Below are positions 1 through 11,539 of a DNA stretch of 64,000 nucleotides, one piece after another. The stretch is taken from contig NC_089495.1 of assembly GCF_036850765.1 (NCBI RefSeq), positions 197,602,847 to 197,666,846 of the forward strand, read 5' to 3'. Below the pieces are notes generated by a model that searched no databases, was not told the origin of the DNA, and worked only from the letters and a program-made list of their open reading frames with translations. Origin of the DNA: Saccopteryx bilineata (Eukaryota > Chordata > Mammalia > Chiroptera > Emballonuridae). The position numbers and the translations under genes were made by a program. The number at the start of each line of letters is the position of its first letter. Positions within the stretch are counted from its first letter, which is position 1.

Positions 1-769
1 CAGGGACTCTGTTCATATCAAGGTGGTGCGAGTCTGGACACTGACCAATTCGGCTCTTTAAGGGAGGAAGTATGTGTTCACACACTGATTTAGGGACACT
101 CCTAGGTGAAAGGAAGCCGACAGAAGTGTGGGAGCATTGGTTCTGAAACAGTCAAGAGGTCGAGTGTATGCAAAAGCAGAGAGAGAGAGAGATGTACCTC
201 TCATCCCTAAAGACACACCTACCCTACTCCCCACCCCCCACCCCAGAAAGGTACCTGCTACCCCACCAAAGCTCTGTTCTCTAGAATTGAGACTGAAAAC
301 AAACTTTGGAAATGATCTGAGCATAGGCTTGAAGGGTTTCCAACCCAGTGTCTGTTTCAATGAGCATTTGGGATTGGGCGAGGCGTGGTGTTGACGGGAG
401 TTCTCCTGACTTTTGCGATATGTAGTCAAAGAGAGCACGTCCACATCCCTGCTCCCGACATGTCCAGATGGGCAGGCGAAATAGCCACTGTGTTGTTGTT
501 GCTTGCTCGCTCGCTCGCTCGCTCGCTTGCTTGGAGGGAATTCAAAGTTGTACAACTGTCGATTTTTAACTAGGGAAACTCTTTGAGCCATCCAAATTTT
601 GTAGCAATGGGTGGGAGAAAGGTTCTCACAGAGCTGCGTGCCTCGTATCCAGACCACGTGACAACAACAGCGAGCACGCCGCGTCCGGGCAGCGTTCTGT
701 GGGCCTTCTGTGCAGTTCCGGCCATCGCCCTCACGTCAGCACTACGGGAGAAGGGCTGCTTCGTCCTTA
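1..769. other. Unassigned unique-looking DNA
   Basis: No coding exon, RNA gene or recognisable transposon is supported here. Open frames are short, overlap on both strands and lack start or splice context. A short AG-rich run lies near 178-192 and a C-rich run near 224-245. The segment around 655-660 contains the E-box CACGTG within otherwise ordinary sequence, which alone is not enough to call a promoter. Confidence 0.4.
501..534. repeat. (GCTC)n microsatellite
   Basis: An uninterrupted run of about five GCTC units is bordered by degenerate GCTT units. It is a simple tandem repeat, and the Leu/Ala/Arg-Ser repeats it produces in translated frames are not coding evidence. Confidence 0.85.
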
Positions 770-872
770 TTTGACAGGTAAGGAAACGGGGCTTGGGAAA
801 GGGACGAAACCTAAGCTCGCACAGCTCGTAAGCAGCAGGGCTGGGAGATGAACCCGGCCCTTCTCACTGCAG
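770..872 (+). repeat. MIR SINE fragment
   Basis: The order GACAGGTAAGGAAACGGGGC, then a GCACAGCTCGTAAG segment, then GGGCTGGGAGATGAACCCGG follows the conserved MIR core (gap-rich, diverged). MIR is a mammal-wide extinct tRNA-derived SINE. Boundaries are approximate. Confidence 0.5.
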
Positions 873-1542
873 GATGTGTGCTCATAACCACCTAGATGTG
901 TAAGAAGGTAGCAGAAACCTTGATTTAGGAGTTAAGGTAACCACGCTCTTGCCCTAGCTCTGACAGCAGTTTAAGCCCCTAATCCGTATTCCTGTGTGTT
1001 CACGGATGAGTCGCCTCCCCTGGCTGGGTGTCACCCTGCTCACTGTATTGAAGAGTTTAAGACTCCTATGGTCTGAGGCGGGGAAAGGGTGTTATCAGGC
1101 TGTGGGAGCCTTGCTGGAGGTCAGGATGGACGTGGGGGAGAGAAGGGGATGCTGGGGCCTATGGCATTGCGAGAGGCAGAAAAAAATACTGATACAGAAA
1201 AATGTAAAAAGCAGGTGCTGGCAAACCTCTCTGAAAATTACCCAATGAAATCCAAGTGACTCCTAGCCTCACCTCATCTTGATGCAAGTGGAGAGGAAGC
1301 AGGGTGCTGGTGGACCCCTTGACACTTGCCCAGTGAATCCCTAAGTGCCCTAGAAGGTTTACCTAACCTTAGTGCACCCTCGTTGAAAATGGGAGTCCCG
1401 TTTGCCAGGCAGAGAGCGGGGGGAGAGTGGACTTCTGGTGCACCCCAGTCAGCATCCAGGTGGGCCCTCAGGTCCCAGGATGCAGGAAGGTGCATCCAGG
1501 CATGAGCTGAAGCTGCAACCATCCCATGACCGAGATGCAGGA
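873..1542. other. Unassigned DNA
   Basis: I see no recognisable repeat or exon in this stretch. The reading frames at 994-1248 and 1274-1522 have no resemblance to a known family that I can see and no supporting signals. Confidence 0.4.
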
Positions 1543-2492
1543 CAAGACAAAGAAAACCAGCCTCACTATCTCTACCAACTGGCTATTCCTTTGGGGAGGA
1601 AAATTAAGCAGGGTATCTATCTCACTCCTTACATAAAAATAGAGCCCAGGCAAATGCCAGTATAAACACAAAAAGGGTATGCAGAAGACTACCACAGGAC
1701 ATTCAAGGAAATAACTTATAATTCCAGGATGGTGAGAGCATTTTCTTAAAACACAACATCAAGAAGAAAAACCGAACAGAAAAGACTGGCAGATTGCACT
1801 GCATAAAAATATAAACCTTCTGTTTGACCAATAAATAAACTTGGAAAAACCATTTACAACATATGTTCTAGACAAAAGGTTATCATTATTCATAGAAACA
1901 GAAAACTCTTACCAAAAAGTGAAGGAAAAAAAAAAAAGGAACTCCGCCAAAAAGAAAAAGAAGTTACCATATTCTTCTACTCTTAGATGTCCAAGAGAAA
2001 TGAAAATATATGTCCACCTAAAAATCTGTACATGAATGCTCTAGAAGGATTACTTATAATAGCTCCAAAGTGGGAACAAACCAAACTAAAATGTGGGCTA
2101 CACAAGCAATGAGAGACGGTTCAGCAGTAACATAGAATAAAGCACTGTTCTTCACAGATACAGTATGAGTGAACCTTGGAAACATACTAAGTACAAGAAG
2201 CCAATCACAAAAGACCACATCGCGTATCAGTCCATCTAGATGAAATGTCCAGAACAGGCAAATCTGTTGAGACAGAAAGTAGATTAGTGATAGTATAAGG
2301 CTCAGAGGATTGGGGAAAACAAGGAGTGACTGCTAATTAGGGTACAGGGTTTGTTTCAGGGTTAACGAAAAATATTCTAAAATCAAATGTGATGACGGTT
2401 ACACAACTCTGAAAGTCTACCAAAACGCATCAAACTGTCTGCTTTAAATGGGTGGATTGTATGGTATTATATCTCAATAAAGCTGTTGTATA
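1543..2492 (+). mobile_element. Old L1 (L1M-type) 3' end
   Basis: The 3' half follows the L1M 3' end closely: an ORF2-terminal remnant (CATACTAAGTACAAGAAGCC), then AGACAGAAAGTAGATTAGTG, GACTGCTAATTAGGGTACAG, a GATGACGGTTACACAACTCTG block, TTTAAATGGGTGGATTG, and an AATAAA signal at 2476-2481. ORF2 is broken by stops throughout, so this is a dead, ancient copy. The 5' part (1543-1990) is less certain and may be a different old L1 segment. Confidence 0.7.
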
Positions 2493-2820
2493 AAAACTCA
2501 ATGATAATCTTCATAATAAGATCAAAATTCAATTATTCAAAGTAAAAGCAAATTAAACTGGAAGAACGGGACAAGTTATAACGAAAGTTGTATTCCACAG
2601 TGAAAATGTAGACACTTGGAACCTTTAAGTACTAAGTAGCATGTGTTGTCAAACTATGTAATACAAAAACTGTTGTAAATACAAGGACAACTTTAAAAAA
2701 GAAAAAAGATTCGGTTCTTATCCTATGACACATCAAAGAAACCAAAAAATCAGCAGGACTATAGAGAATCTGATTAATAAAAGTGATGGAGATCAAATAG
2801 ACAACTTTCAAACTCTACAC
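2493..2820. other. A-rich unassigned stretch
   Basis: AT-rich DNA that may continue the old L1 neighbourhood. No specific match is claimed. It ends with CTCTACAC, the left target duplication of the next hAT element. Confidence 0.35.
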
Positions 2821-3648
2821 CAGTGGTTCTCAAACTCTTTGAAGTCGGGGAGCATTTAAAATCCTAGAAATAATTGTAGGGGCCCCTATATACAAATTTC
2901 TGAGAAATATAATAATTAAGTCAAATATTAAAGAAAAAATATATAAAGTCCAAGTGTGCTTTTATGGTAATTAAACAAAATAAATAAGACAAAATTAAAT
3001 TTATTCTGACATTAAAATACATTTTTATGTTACATTTTTTGTTATACTTTTTAGAATTCATAAAAAAGAGGGGTTAAAAATTTTTTAAATGACAAAAGAG
3101 TTATCTTTATATATATATAGATATTCTTAGTAAGATTTAGTAAATTTGGTAGGTCCTAGTTGCAAATGTGTTAAGTTTTTTCATTCTTGTGTTTATGAGA
3201 AACATGAGCCTGATGTGTCCTAGCAATTTCTTCAATGTTTGGGCATCTATTTCAAAGGCAAACTCTCATTTCCTCGACAATACATTGAAGAATTCCTCTC
3301 TTTTTACTCTTAATTGTGTTGAGTGCAGAAAACCCTCACCATACACATCATCTTAACTTTATACCAAACAAAGGATAGAAGAAACTTGCCTCCAGTCTTT
3401 CCAGGGAACATGGCTGGTAGTGTAAACAATCCAGCACCACAGCTTAACAGCCCTTTGCAACCTAATCAGGCAAGTGAGGTGGGGGGTTGGGCAGACTGTC
3501 AGCTTACAGCCAATTCCCCACACTTCTGTCCTCCAAAAATCTAAACTCCAAAAACCCTGTTGGTTTTTTGGTCCCCAACAGGAACGTATTTCTCTGGAAT
3601 ACCATAGGGTGCACCAGTGCGCCCTGGCGCACACTTTGAGAACCACTG
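2821..3648. mobile_element. Non-autonomous hAT DNA transposon (828 bp)
   Basis: The left end CAGTGGTTCTCAAACTCTTT is an inverted match to the right end ACACTTTGAGAACCACTG. The element is flanked by 8-bp direct repeats CTCTACAC (2813-2820) and TTCTACCC (3649-3656), which differ at two positions. CAGTGGTTCTCAA ends plus 8-bp duplications are diagnostic of hAT elements of the MER1/Charlie type. The interior holds short open stretches (for example 3168-3356 on +) but no recognisable complete transposase, so it must have been moved in trans. Confidence 0.85.
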
Positions 3649-3807
3649 TTCTACCCACTCCTGAAAACTGTATTCAATTTTTTAAGTAGCTACAGAGTAT
3701 TTACAGAAGTTAACACTAATGAAAACCTTAGTAAGCTCACAAAAGTAAAAACACAGAACATTTTTCAGACACAATACAATGAAATCTGATAATAAAAACC
3801 TAACCCA

Positions 3808-4184
3808 GGCCCTGGCCAGTTGGCTCAGCAGTAGAGCGTCGGCCTGCTGTGCAGGAGTCCCGGGTTCGATTCCCAGCCAGGGTACACAGGAGAAGCGCCC
3901 ATCTGCTTCTCCACCCCTCCCCCTCTCCTTCCTCTCTGTCTCTCTCTTCCCCTCCTGCAGCCAAGGCTCCATTGGAGCAAAGTTGGCCTGGGCGCTGGGG
4001 ATGGCTCTGTGGCCTCTGCCTCAGGCCCTAGAATGGCTCTGGTTGCAGCAGAGCGACGCCCCAGATGGGCAGAGCATCGCCCCCTGGTGGGCATGCCGGG
4101 TGGATCCTGGTCGGGCACATGCGGGAGTCTGTCTGACTGCCTCCCTGTTTCCAACTTCAGGAAAAAAAAAATACAAAAAAGAAC
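3808..4184 (+). mobile_element. SINE-A, full length, tRNA-derived
   Basis: This is the long bat SINE design. A tRNA-like head (GGCCCTGGCC, A-box-like TGGCTCAGCAGTAGAGCG, B box GGGTTCGATTCC) is followed by a CACACAGGAGAAGCGCCCAT segment. A pyrimidine-rich stretch and a GC-rich body ending TTCCAACTTCAG and an A tail follow. Target duplications ACCTAACCCA lie at 3798-3807 and 4185-4194. A CTCF-like box lies at 4077-4090. Open frames across it are repeat artefacts. The family name Rhin-1 is inferred from memory. Confidence 0.93.
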
Positions 4185-4504
4185 ACCTAACCCAAAAGTT
4201 GGCACACACAAAAGAAGAGAGCTAAACTACTCAAGTTAAAGTACACTAGAAGAAATCAAAACCAAAATTACACCAGAAGTTGTGCTTCACAAAATTTGCT
4301 CCTCTCAAGTGTTTGCAAACAATATTTCCCTTCAGAAGCATGAGTAGATATAGAGGCCAGACTCCCTTACCATTGTATGTTGTTGGCTGCAGTTGGTGTT
4401 AAACCTAGTCTGTATTCTTTCATTTGTCCTTGTACATTTCATTATCACTTTTTACTTACGTACATTTATTCCTAAACTACTGTGAAACCTAATTTTTATA
4501 TTTT

Positions 4505-4686
4505 GGCCTGACCTGTGGTGGCGCAGTGGATAAAGCGTCGACCTGGAAATGCTGAGGTCGCCGGTTCGAAACCCTGGGCTTGCCTGATCAAGGCACATAT
4601 GGGAGTTGATGCTTCCAGCTCCTCCCCCCTGTCTCTCTCTCTCCTCTCTCTCTTCTCTCTAAAAAAAATAAACTAAAAAATTAAAT
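4505..4686 (+). mobile_element. SINE-B, tRNA-derived (~190 bp)
   Basis: The head GCCTGACCTGTGGTGGCGCA and B-box-like CCGGTTCGAAACCC are followed by CAAGGCACATATGGGAGTTG, a TCTC tract and an A-rich tail. Perfect 15-bp target duplications TAATTTTTATATTTT lie at 4490-4504 and 4687-4701. The clean duplications suggest a fairly young insertion. Confidence 0.93.
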
Positions 4687-4701
4687 TAATTTTTATATTT
4701 T

Positions 4702-5530
4702 ATCTAAAATTCTTTCCATTCTGTCTGTTTAATAATTCTAGTGTTAAAAGTAATGAATTTTTCACCAATAACAGCTTTGGCTGCATCCCAGAAGACAAAT
4801 GTTTAAGACTTTTCTTCCGATTATAATAAAAGTAGTGTGTTATTTCTGTAAATAAAAAAGTAAACATCAAGTAGTACATGACTTAGGTGAGAAAATCCTC
4901 TCTTTTCTATAATTCTACCCCCTACCATACCCCAAACTCCCTTAACTAATGTTGTAGTTTGAATAGTCCTTCAAAATTTTTCTAGGCTATTAACAAGAGT
5001 GTATGTGTATATAATCTTTTTTAACAAATGGAGTCATACCTTCATACTTTACATAAAACTATTTTCACTTAACCATATAAATGGCAACCTTCTATATTAG
5101 TACATATAGGCTCCTCTCAATGGTGATAAATGTTCATTTGTGTACATATAATAATATGTATTTAACAAGTCCAACAAACTGGCCCGTGGTGGCACAGTGG
5201 ATTAAGCGTCTACCTGGAATGCTGAGGTCACTGGTTCAAAACCCCAGGCTTGCCCAGTCAAGGCACATGAGAGAAGCAACTACTATGAGTTGATGTTTCC
5301 CACTCCTCCCCCTCTTCTCTCACTCTCTCTCTCTCCCTCCCTCCTTTCTCTAAAATCAATAAAATAAAAAAAAACAAGTCCACTATTGATGGATGTTTCT
5401 GTTGTTTCCAATTTGGGGTGTTACACATACTGCTGCGAGGAACACTCTTGCCCATGCGTCTCTGCACACGTGCACCAGTATTCCTGCTACAGGACCTGCA
5501 GTGTTCTCATTATTATTCCACAGGTGCCAA
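4702..5530 (-). mobile_element. Old L1 fragments, interrupted by a SINE
   Basis: Plus-strand text such as GCTGCATCCCAGAAGACAAA near 4780 and TATTGATGGATGTTTCTGTTG near 5384 is the reverse complement of L1 ORF2 / 3'-end wording. The two halves are split by the SINE-B at 5174-5372. No coding frame survives. Confidence 0.5.
5174..5372 (+). mobile_element. SINE-B copy
   Basis: CTGGCCCGTGGTGGCACAGTGG head, GGTTCAAAACCCC B-box remnant, TCAAGGCACATGAGAG segment, TCTC tract and AATAAAATAAAA tail. Target duplications AACAAGTCCA lie at 5164-5173 and 5373-5382. Confidence 0.9.
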
Positions 5531-6290
5531 AGTTGCCGGGACCACAACTACCACTTTTAAGTCACATGATTAAGGAAACCACAGAAGTGTCTGCCTAATA
5601 CGGTTTCACCTAATACACATATCCATCCACAAAATCCCCTCCTGCCCCCCTGCCAAGAGAGATACAAATAGGGATCTGAGAGGAGAAAAGAAAATAAGAG
5701 GATTTCATGTTTTATAAAATGTGTGAAACAAATTGGTAGGTTTCCAAACTTGGAGGAGGCATTACAGACTAACTTCTTTCTTCCTACTGACCCTTGGCAG
5801 CCAAGACAGGTGAAAAATTCAGACATACAGACGGCTCTGACTGTCCTGCCAATCAACGTGGTATGTGTAACCAGGCACCGGAGATGCAAATTCTGAGATC
5901 AAAACAGGCAAAGACAACTTCTGCTCAGAGGCTCTTCCCACTCTCCCTGTTGCCAAGGGAGACAGAGCCCACCTGGAGTGGGGGGCAGAACAGGGAGCCA
6001 ACACAGCCCAAAAATCCTAACTAGAGCGGACAGGAGGAATAACGCAAGATAATGGGAATTAACTCACTGGGAAACAGAAAAGAGCTGAACCGGACACGTT
6101 TTTTAAAGGCTCGTATTTATATTTATATATTTATAATAAAATAGAAAAACCAGGATACCATCTAGGCCAACAGAGTCTACACTGACTGGCACAGGGAAAC
6201 TGCCAGTGAGGTTCAAGGCCAGACATGACGAGATGATGCTGGCAAGGCGGACGGCGGCCCAATCACCGAGTCCACTGCGTCACACTAAAG
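5531..6290. other. Unassigned DNA
   Basis: No exon or recognisable repeat is supported. Small open frames at 5557-5889 (-) and 5794-6024 (+) overlap each other on opposite strands and have no family resemblance. An AT-rich run (TATTTATATTTATATATTTA) lies near 6114-6133. Confidence 0.35.
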
Positions 6291-6648
6291 CAGGGGTCTC
6301 AAACTCAACTCGGCATGTGCGGGCCGCACTAGGTCTACAAAAGGCAACTGTTACGCAACACTTTTCTCACTGCAGTTGAAAACAAAAAAAAATCAGTACA
6401 ACAAGCACAATCATACATGCAGTTTACTCAGTGTCACAAAACGACCAGAAACTGTAGTTCGCATCACAACTGCTGTTAACTAAGCTAATATCTAGCTAGG
6501 ATGCTAGAGAAATGAAAAATACAAGTAGGCCCCTAGGCTTACTTAATTTTATCCAAAATATTTTGAACTTCGTGGATTAGTCTGCGGGCTGCACAAAATT
6601 GTTCGGCGGGCCGCATGCGGCCCGCGGGCCGTGAGTTTGAGACCCCTG
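6291..6648. mobile_element. Non-autonomous hAT element (358 bp)
   Basis: Left terminus CAGGGGTCTCAAACTCAACT and right terminus GTGAGTTTGAGACCCCTG are inverted repeats. Flanking 8-bp duplications are CACTAAAG (6283-6290) and CTCTAAAG (6649-6656), with one mismatch. The right subterminal part is very GC-rich and self-complementary (CGGGCCGCATGCGGCCCGCG). No transposase is encoded. Confidence 0.9.
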
Positions 6649-7340
6649 CTCTAAAGGATGTGGACTGTGCTGGGGGGGGGGGGTCACCTGGACAGGAGGA
6701 GAGTCAACACTGTAACACTGGTTGAAGGACGTGGGGGTGCGGTACGGGGTGCAACGACAGAAAGCCGAGGGCTTCCTCGCCTATGTCATGCATTCCTTGT
6801 TAAACAGGAGAAGCACGAGGACTCTGGACCCTCTGGGTGACTGCTGTGGACAGGAGGAGGGACGGAGGGAGGGGAATCTGAGGACCAGGGAACAGAGACC
6901 CCCACGGCTGCAAACAAACCAGAGGCCTGGCTGACAGCTGCGATGGGAGGGGAGGAGCTGTGCTTCGGCCAACGAGGGGAGGAGGCATAAGGTCACACCC
7001 AGTCTCAGGCCCAGGACAACCACAAACCAGGCTGTTGGAAGGATGCCACAGGTGGGTGGGCTTGCAAGTTAAGTTACACTCCGTCTTTGTTCCAGAAAAA
7101 GACTGAATGCTGCTTCAGTTAAGGCAACAGATGTGGAAACACTGAGAAAGGCCCCGCAAATTTATTACCGGCACTGACACCCCTGTGAACACCTGTGCGC
7201 TCAGAGACCGAGCCTGCCGGGCTGGGCAGGGCGGGTCCGAGTGTGACCTTGGAGCCCGGAAGAGAGGCCAGGGCTCGTGACACAAATCTGGGGGTGGCGA
7301 GCTCCGTGGGTCTGCGAGCCCGACGGGGCGCCGGACCTCT
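6649..7340. other. GC-rich unassigned DNA
   Basis: Begins just after the hAT element, with a poly-G run at about 6672-6683. Overlapping frames on both strands are a GC effect. No splice, promoter or family evidence was found. Confidence 0.35.
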
Positions 7341-7500
7341 GTACCTGTGCATCTCATTTAATCCTCAGAGAAAACCGCAAGGAAATTGTTTTGTGTTTTT
7401 TTAATACATGTATATAAAAGGAAAGGCTTTACAGATGAGAAAATGGGAGGCAGTCAGAGGTTAATTAGCCATCTTGGCGGAAATCTGAGGGAGCCCGCTG
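7341..7500 (+). repeat. MIR SINE fragment
   Basis: CATCTCATTTAATCCTCAGA is followed, after an insertion-like T-rich run, by TTTACAGATGAGAAAATGGG and a TCAGAGGTTAATTAGCC remnant. This is the MIR core and 3' region in plus orientation. Confidence 0.6.
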
Positions 7501-9233
7501 ACTCCCTGTCCTTTCCCGATGATGCATAACCCCTTGTCGGAAAGGGCAGAGCTGTGGCTCAACAGAAGCGTGTCCGCAGCCGCTCCGCCCGGCTGCCTGG
7601 TGGGGGTGGGCCCGGCTAGCCGCGGCTTCTAGGGGAAGAGCAAGCCCGTCTCCTCCTCCTCGGGCTCGCTTTCCTCCTAGGGCAGGCAGCCCCGGGGTCC
7701 CCCTCCACCCTGGCAGGACCCTGATGGCAACTCGCCTGCTCCTTGGTGGTCACCCCTGGGCTTCTGTCAACGTGCAACTGACCCTGCAGTCCCTGCTGGG
7801 GCCTCGCTCGGCGGCCACGTCACAGCCCAGCGTTGCAGCTGCAGCGGGGCCCTCTCCGCGGGGGCACAGCTTTCTGGTCAGCTGCGAAGCGAGGGTTGTG
7901 AACTGCGACTTCCTGCTGGTGGGGCAGGGGTGTCGCGGGAGCTGGCACTGGCCACTCTCCCTCCAGCAGCAGTTTCAAAGAAAAAGATGCTGTTGAACCA
8001 ATAAAACATCTGACAGAATTCCCCAGTGTCGCTTTTAATGAGTCACCCACAACCACTTTTGATAGCCAGCCTCCCCCTGGTTCCCACCTGGCTTCACCCT
8101 AACCTCGGGGTTTCTGGTTGCCTCAGGAGTGGTCCCGTTGGATAAACTCTGGTAGGACTCCCCCCCTTCCCCCACCCCCCCCAACTCCTGGCTCCCCCCT
8201 GGGCTGACTCTCAGAGGTTAAGAATAGCTGGGCACGATGCCAGGACCCCTCATACTAATCTGGCCTAACCTTGATTCTGCTTCTACAAGTCCTGTGGGGA
8301 CCACCCCAAACCCCTAATCCATCCACACACCCTGCCCACGAGACTGGCTGTCCTGGGTGACCACCAGCCACCGGGAGGGTGATCATCAGGGACAGATCTT
8401 GGACAACAAGTTCTACCCAAGACAGCAAGAGAAAGAAAAGAATCTTTGGGTCCAAATGCTGGGGGCCAGCAGTGTAAACCCCTGGCCTGCACTGGAGTCG
8501 GGGTCACGGAAACAGAGGGAACGGGGAGGGCACAGAGCCAATGAAGGCAGAGGAAGAGGGAGGGGAGGCGGAGCGCAGGCCACATCCTCCCTGAGGGCTT
8601 CCAGGGTTCAGGAGCACTGCTCAACAAGGCATGTGCTCGGGGCTCACCCGCCGTGGAGACCCTGCAGTTCAGGGAGAGAGGGGCCAGGGAGCAGTTGGGG
8701 ACATGCCCTCTGCCTCGGCTGGCCCTCCCCAGGGTCTGAGCGACAGGAGGCCACAAAGCTCAGCCAGGACCGTACACACCCACTTTGGGTTGGCTTTATC
8801 CGGGATGGGCGCAACGTGGTCCCCTGGCCAAGGGCTTCAAACCCCTAACCTAAATGAGTAAGTGCCCCCAAAAAGCTGCTGAATAAATCAATGAGGTAAA
8901 GGAACAGGGGAGGCTGTAAAGGGGAAATGTAACAATCATAGGAAAAGGGGAATATTTCTGAGTAGCCGCTGGGTGACAGCCATTATATCCACATGGCAGC
9001 TGGGGAGGGGGTGGCTTTCTAGAACCCACACCAGATCAGGTTATTCCCCTGCTTAGAATGCCTCACCTCCTGCCAGATCCAGCCATACCCCCCACAACCC
9101 CTGCCCACCTGTCCTGCCCTCTGCGTTCCAGTCCACTGGGCATTAGACTCACATTTGCATATTATTCTGCCATTTGCTTTTTTCACTGAATACATCGCTG
9201 ACATCTTGCTGTGCCCACATGTTTAGGCTCATT
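7501..9233. other. GC-rich unassigned DNA
   Basis: About 1.7 kb with many G/C runs (for example near 8160-8200) and few recognisable repeats. Open frames up to 157 codons (8283-8756 on -) and 163 codons (8357-8848 on +) overlap each other on opposite strands, which is expected from low stop density in GC-rich DNA. I recognise no protein family. Unannotated exons cannot be excluded. Confidence 0.35.
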
Positions 9234-9385
9234 CACACCCGACACATTCTATGCACAATCTTTCTTACTTCTTAACCTTCTCAACAAATCTGTGAGACAG
9301 GGATAAGTATACCCATTTTACAACTGAAGAAACTGAGGCTGGGAGGTTAAGTGCCTTGTCCAAGATGATTGCCCACGCTAAGCCA
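9234..9385 (+). repeat. MIR SINE fragment
   Basis: Contains ACCCATTTTACAACTGAAGA, AACTGAGGCTGGGAGGTTAA and GTGCCTTGTCCAAGATGA. This is the MIR 3' region reading through the classic 'gaggaaactgaggc... taagtgacttgcccaaggtca' order. Confidence 0.75.
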
Positions 9386-11539
9386 TATTCCCCACACAGG
9401 GCGTCTGCCACTAAAGACAGGCATGGGCTATACCCAGCTTACAGTCTAGTAGCCGAGACCTCAGAAACACTCGGTGTTTGGAAGCAAAGGAAAGCAGGCC
9501 TGTCGTATCCCTATATGACTGGGGAAAGTGGCCTAAAGTGACCAAGTCCTCACAATTTGCCCAAGACTTTCCAGGTTTTAGCACCGAAAGTCCCATATCC
9601 CAGGAAACCTGTTTGTCTTTGTTTTAAAACTGAGAGCTCTACATCCTAGGAATACCTACCCCGTCCTTCAGTTCCAAGCAAAGTGAGGTCAGTTAGTCTA
9701 ACTCAGGTCAGCCTCCTTGTCCATCAGGTAAGGTGTCCAAGGATAAGCAGGCTCCCGGAGAGAAGCTCAGAGGCAGCATTAAAGCTACAATTCCAATCAT
9801 CAAACTGTGCAGGACATCCATTTAGGCACAGCAAGACCCCCGCCAGAAACCGGGGCAGAGAGAAAGGAGCCCCCGCTGCGGGTAAGAGCTGGCCCAACGG
9901 GGCTGGGGCAGGGCGGGGGCCCAAGGCGGAACTACAGATCCCGCAGTCACTTATTTGCAGTAATCCCTGGCTGTGTTGCTTGCAGCTGTGAACCCCAATT
10001 CCTAGCACACAGCAAGAGCTCGGTGCACACTGAGCAAATGGATGCACACAGGCCTGAGGCATCACAATTAAACACCAGACCTTAGGCAGCTGGCAGGACC
10101 CTCACACCACCAACAGGACCCAGCTCCGCAGTATTAACTGCGAACGCACAGGTCGGACCTGTGGGGGGAGCAGCAGCCAGGGGCCAGGACGGACAAACCC
10201 ATCTCGGACAGCTGTAAGCTGGGGAGAACACAGGTAGGAGCCTGCTGCTAGAGGGCTCACTGCTGCTGATGGTTCTGGGGAAAGAGGGGAGATCCCAGGC
10301 TAACATCGCCAAAAAGAGGAGCCTTTCCCCGAGGCCTTCTCCAAAAGCCTTCCTTGTGAGGAAGCCTCCATCATTAGCCAAAACTAGGCCAGTCAAGCAG
10401 GGTTTTTGTTAGGCAATCCCTTCGAACTTCTAAAGCAGTTTTTACAGTAATTACTGCCGTCACTACTTGCCCGGGTCCCTGTAGTCAGGCCAAGGGAGCA
10501 GCAGCAGCGCCATCTTGTGGCTGTCTTGAGAAATCGCAGGGCTGTCTCGACCCTTACACCAGGCTGGGTGTGTGTGTACAAGCACAGCACACACTTTCTG
10601 AGAAGTCACAACTTTGGATATCTGAACAAGGACATCTGCCCTGCTATTTAACAATACGATCCACTGATAACCCTTTGTAAACATCTTTTAAAGCATAAAA
10701 ATCAATCCCCAAATCAGTCTGGATTCAAGACCATGTAACCTTTGTGTTTTCAGAAAACGCAGAGCTTCCTCCAGTAAATCCACATTCGCTGAGCTAACTG
10801 GTATGCAATAGCCAGGTGCAAATTAGAGGCAGACGACCCTTCCTCCCATGTCTCCCATTCTCTGCCTATGGAGGCAAAGCACACCTTTCTTGCTCATGCA
10901 AGGAGATCCGGTGGTTGTCCGCCACAGTCCTAGGATGTCAGGAATAAGTCAAATCATCGCTGAAACAACAGTGCTCCGGGGAGAGTGCTCTGCCAGAGGA
11001 CACGGGTGCTGTGAGTCAGGGTGATGGGGCAGGGGTTGGGAGGAGGTCGCCCAGGAGGACAAATAAGACTTTCCCTCTGAGGCCAAGAAGTACAAATCTG
11101 AATCGTCTTTCAGGAAATTCAGTGAGAACACCAGCTTTCAGCACATTAAAGCTACAAGCCTAACAGGAGATGACTGGCTGGGGACAATGGGATCTGAGGT
11201 GACCCCAAGTATGGCAGTGTTTTCTCTGGTTCCAATTCACTCCTCCCACCTCCACCCCACAATACACACAGGTGCGCACACAGGCATCCACACATGTGTA
11301 CACAATCGCAATCGCTTTCTCGCCTCTTTGTGTTGAACAGGAATTAGATCACCTGCACATGAGACCTGCAGTCAGATGGAGTCATGCTCAGGTGGGTTAG
11401 AGCTGAAAGGACCATTAAAATAAAACCTCATCCCCAGGGTTCAGACAAGGTAAATGCGTGTAGGGCAGCAGCTGAGGCTGCCCCCGGGCCATGACATGGT
11501 CTCCGGCCTGAGTTCCCCACAGAAGAGATGGGGTTAGAG
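9386..11539. other. Unassigned DNA with one CTCF-like motif
   Basis: About 2.1 kb with no repeat or exon that I can support. Frames at 9683-9991 and 9724-10065 sit on opposite strands of the same bases. AC-rich runs occur around 11263-11310. The only local signal worth naming is the motif at 10507-10520. Confidence 0.35.
10507..10520 (-). promoter_or_regulatory. CTCF-like motif (one mismatch)
   Basis: The minus strand reads CCACAAGATGGCGC. Against the usual CTCF core CCASYAGRKGGCRS this differs only at the Y position. Occupancy cannot be judged from sequence. Confidence 0.4.

Noticed and set aside
3808..3880. tRNA gene suggested by TAGAGCG and GGTTCGATTCC
   Set aside because: It is the head of a SINE with body, tail and target duplications. 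It cannot fold as a complete tRNA with an acceptor stem.
3779..4225. 148-codon frame across the SINE at 3808
   Set aside because: The frame is entirely SINE-A sequence; the same peptide recurs in every SINE-A copy in the window.
8283..8848. Two long overlapping frames (157 codons on -, 163 codons on +)
   Set aside because: Opposite-strand frames in GC-rich DNA, with no family resemblance, splice sites or promoter.
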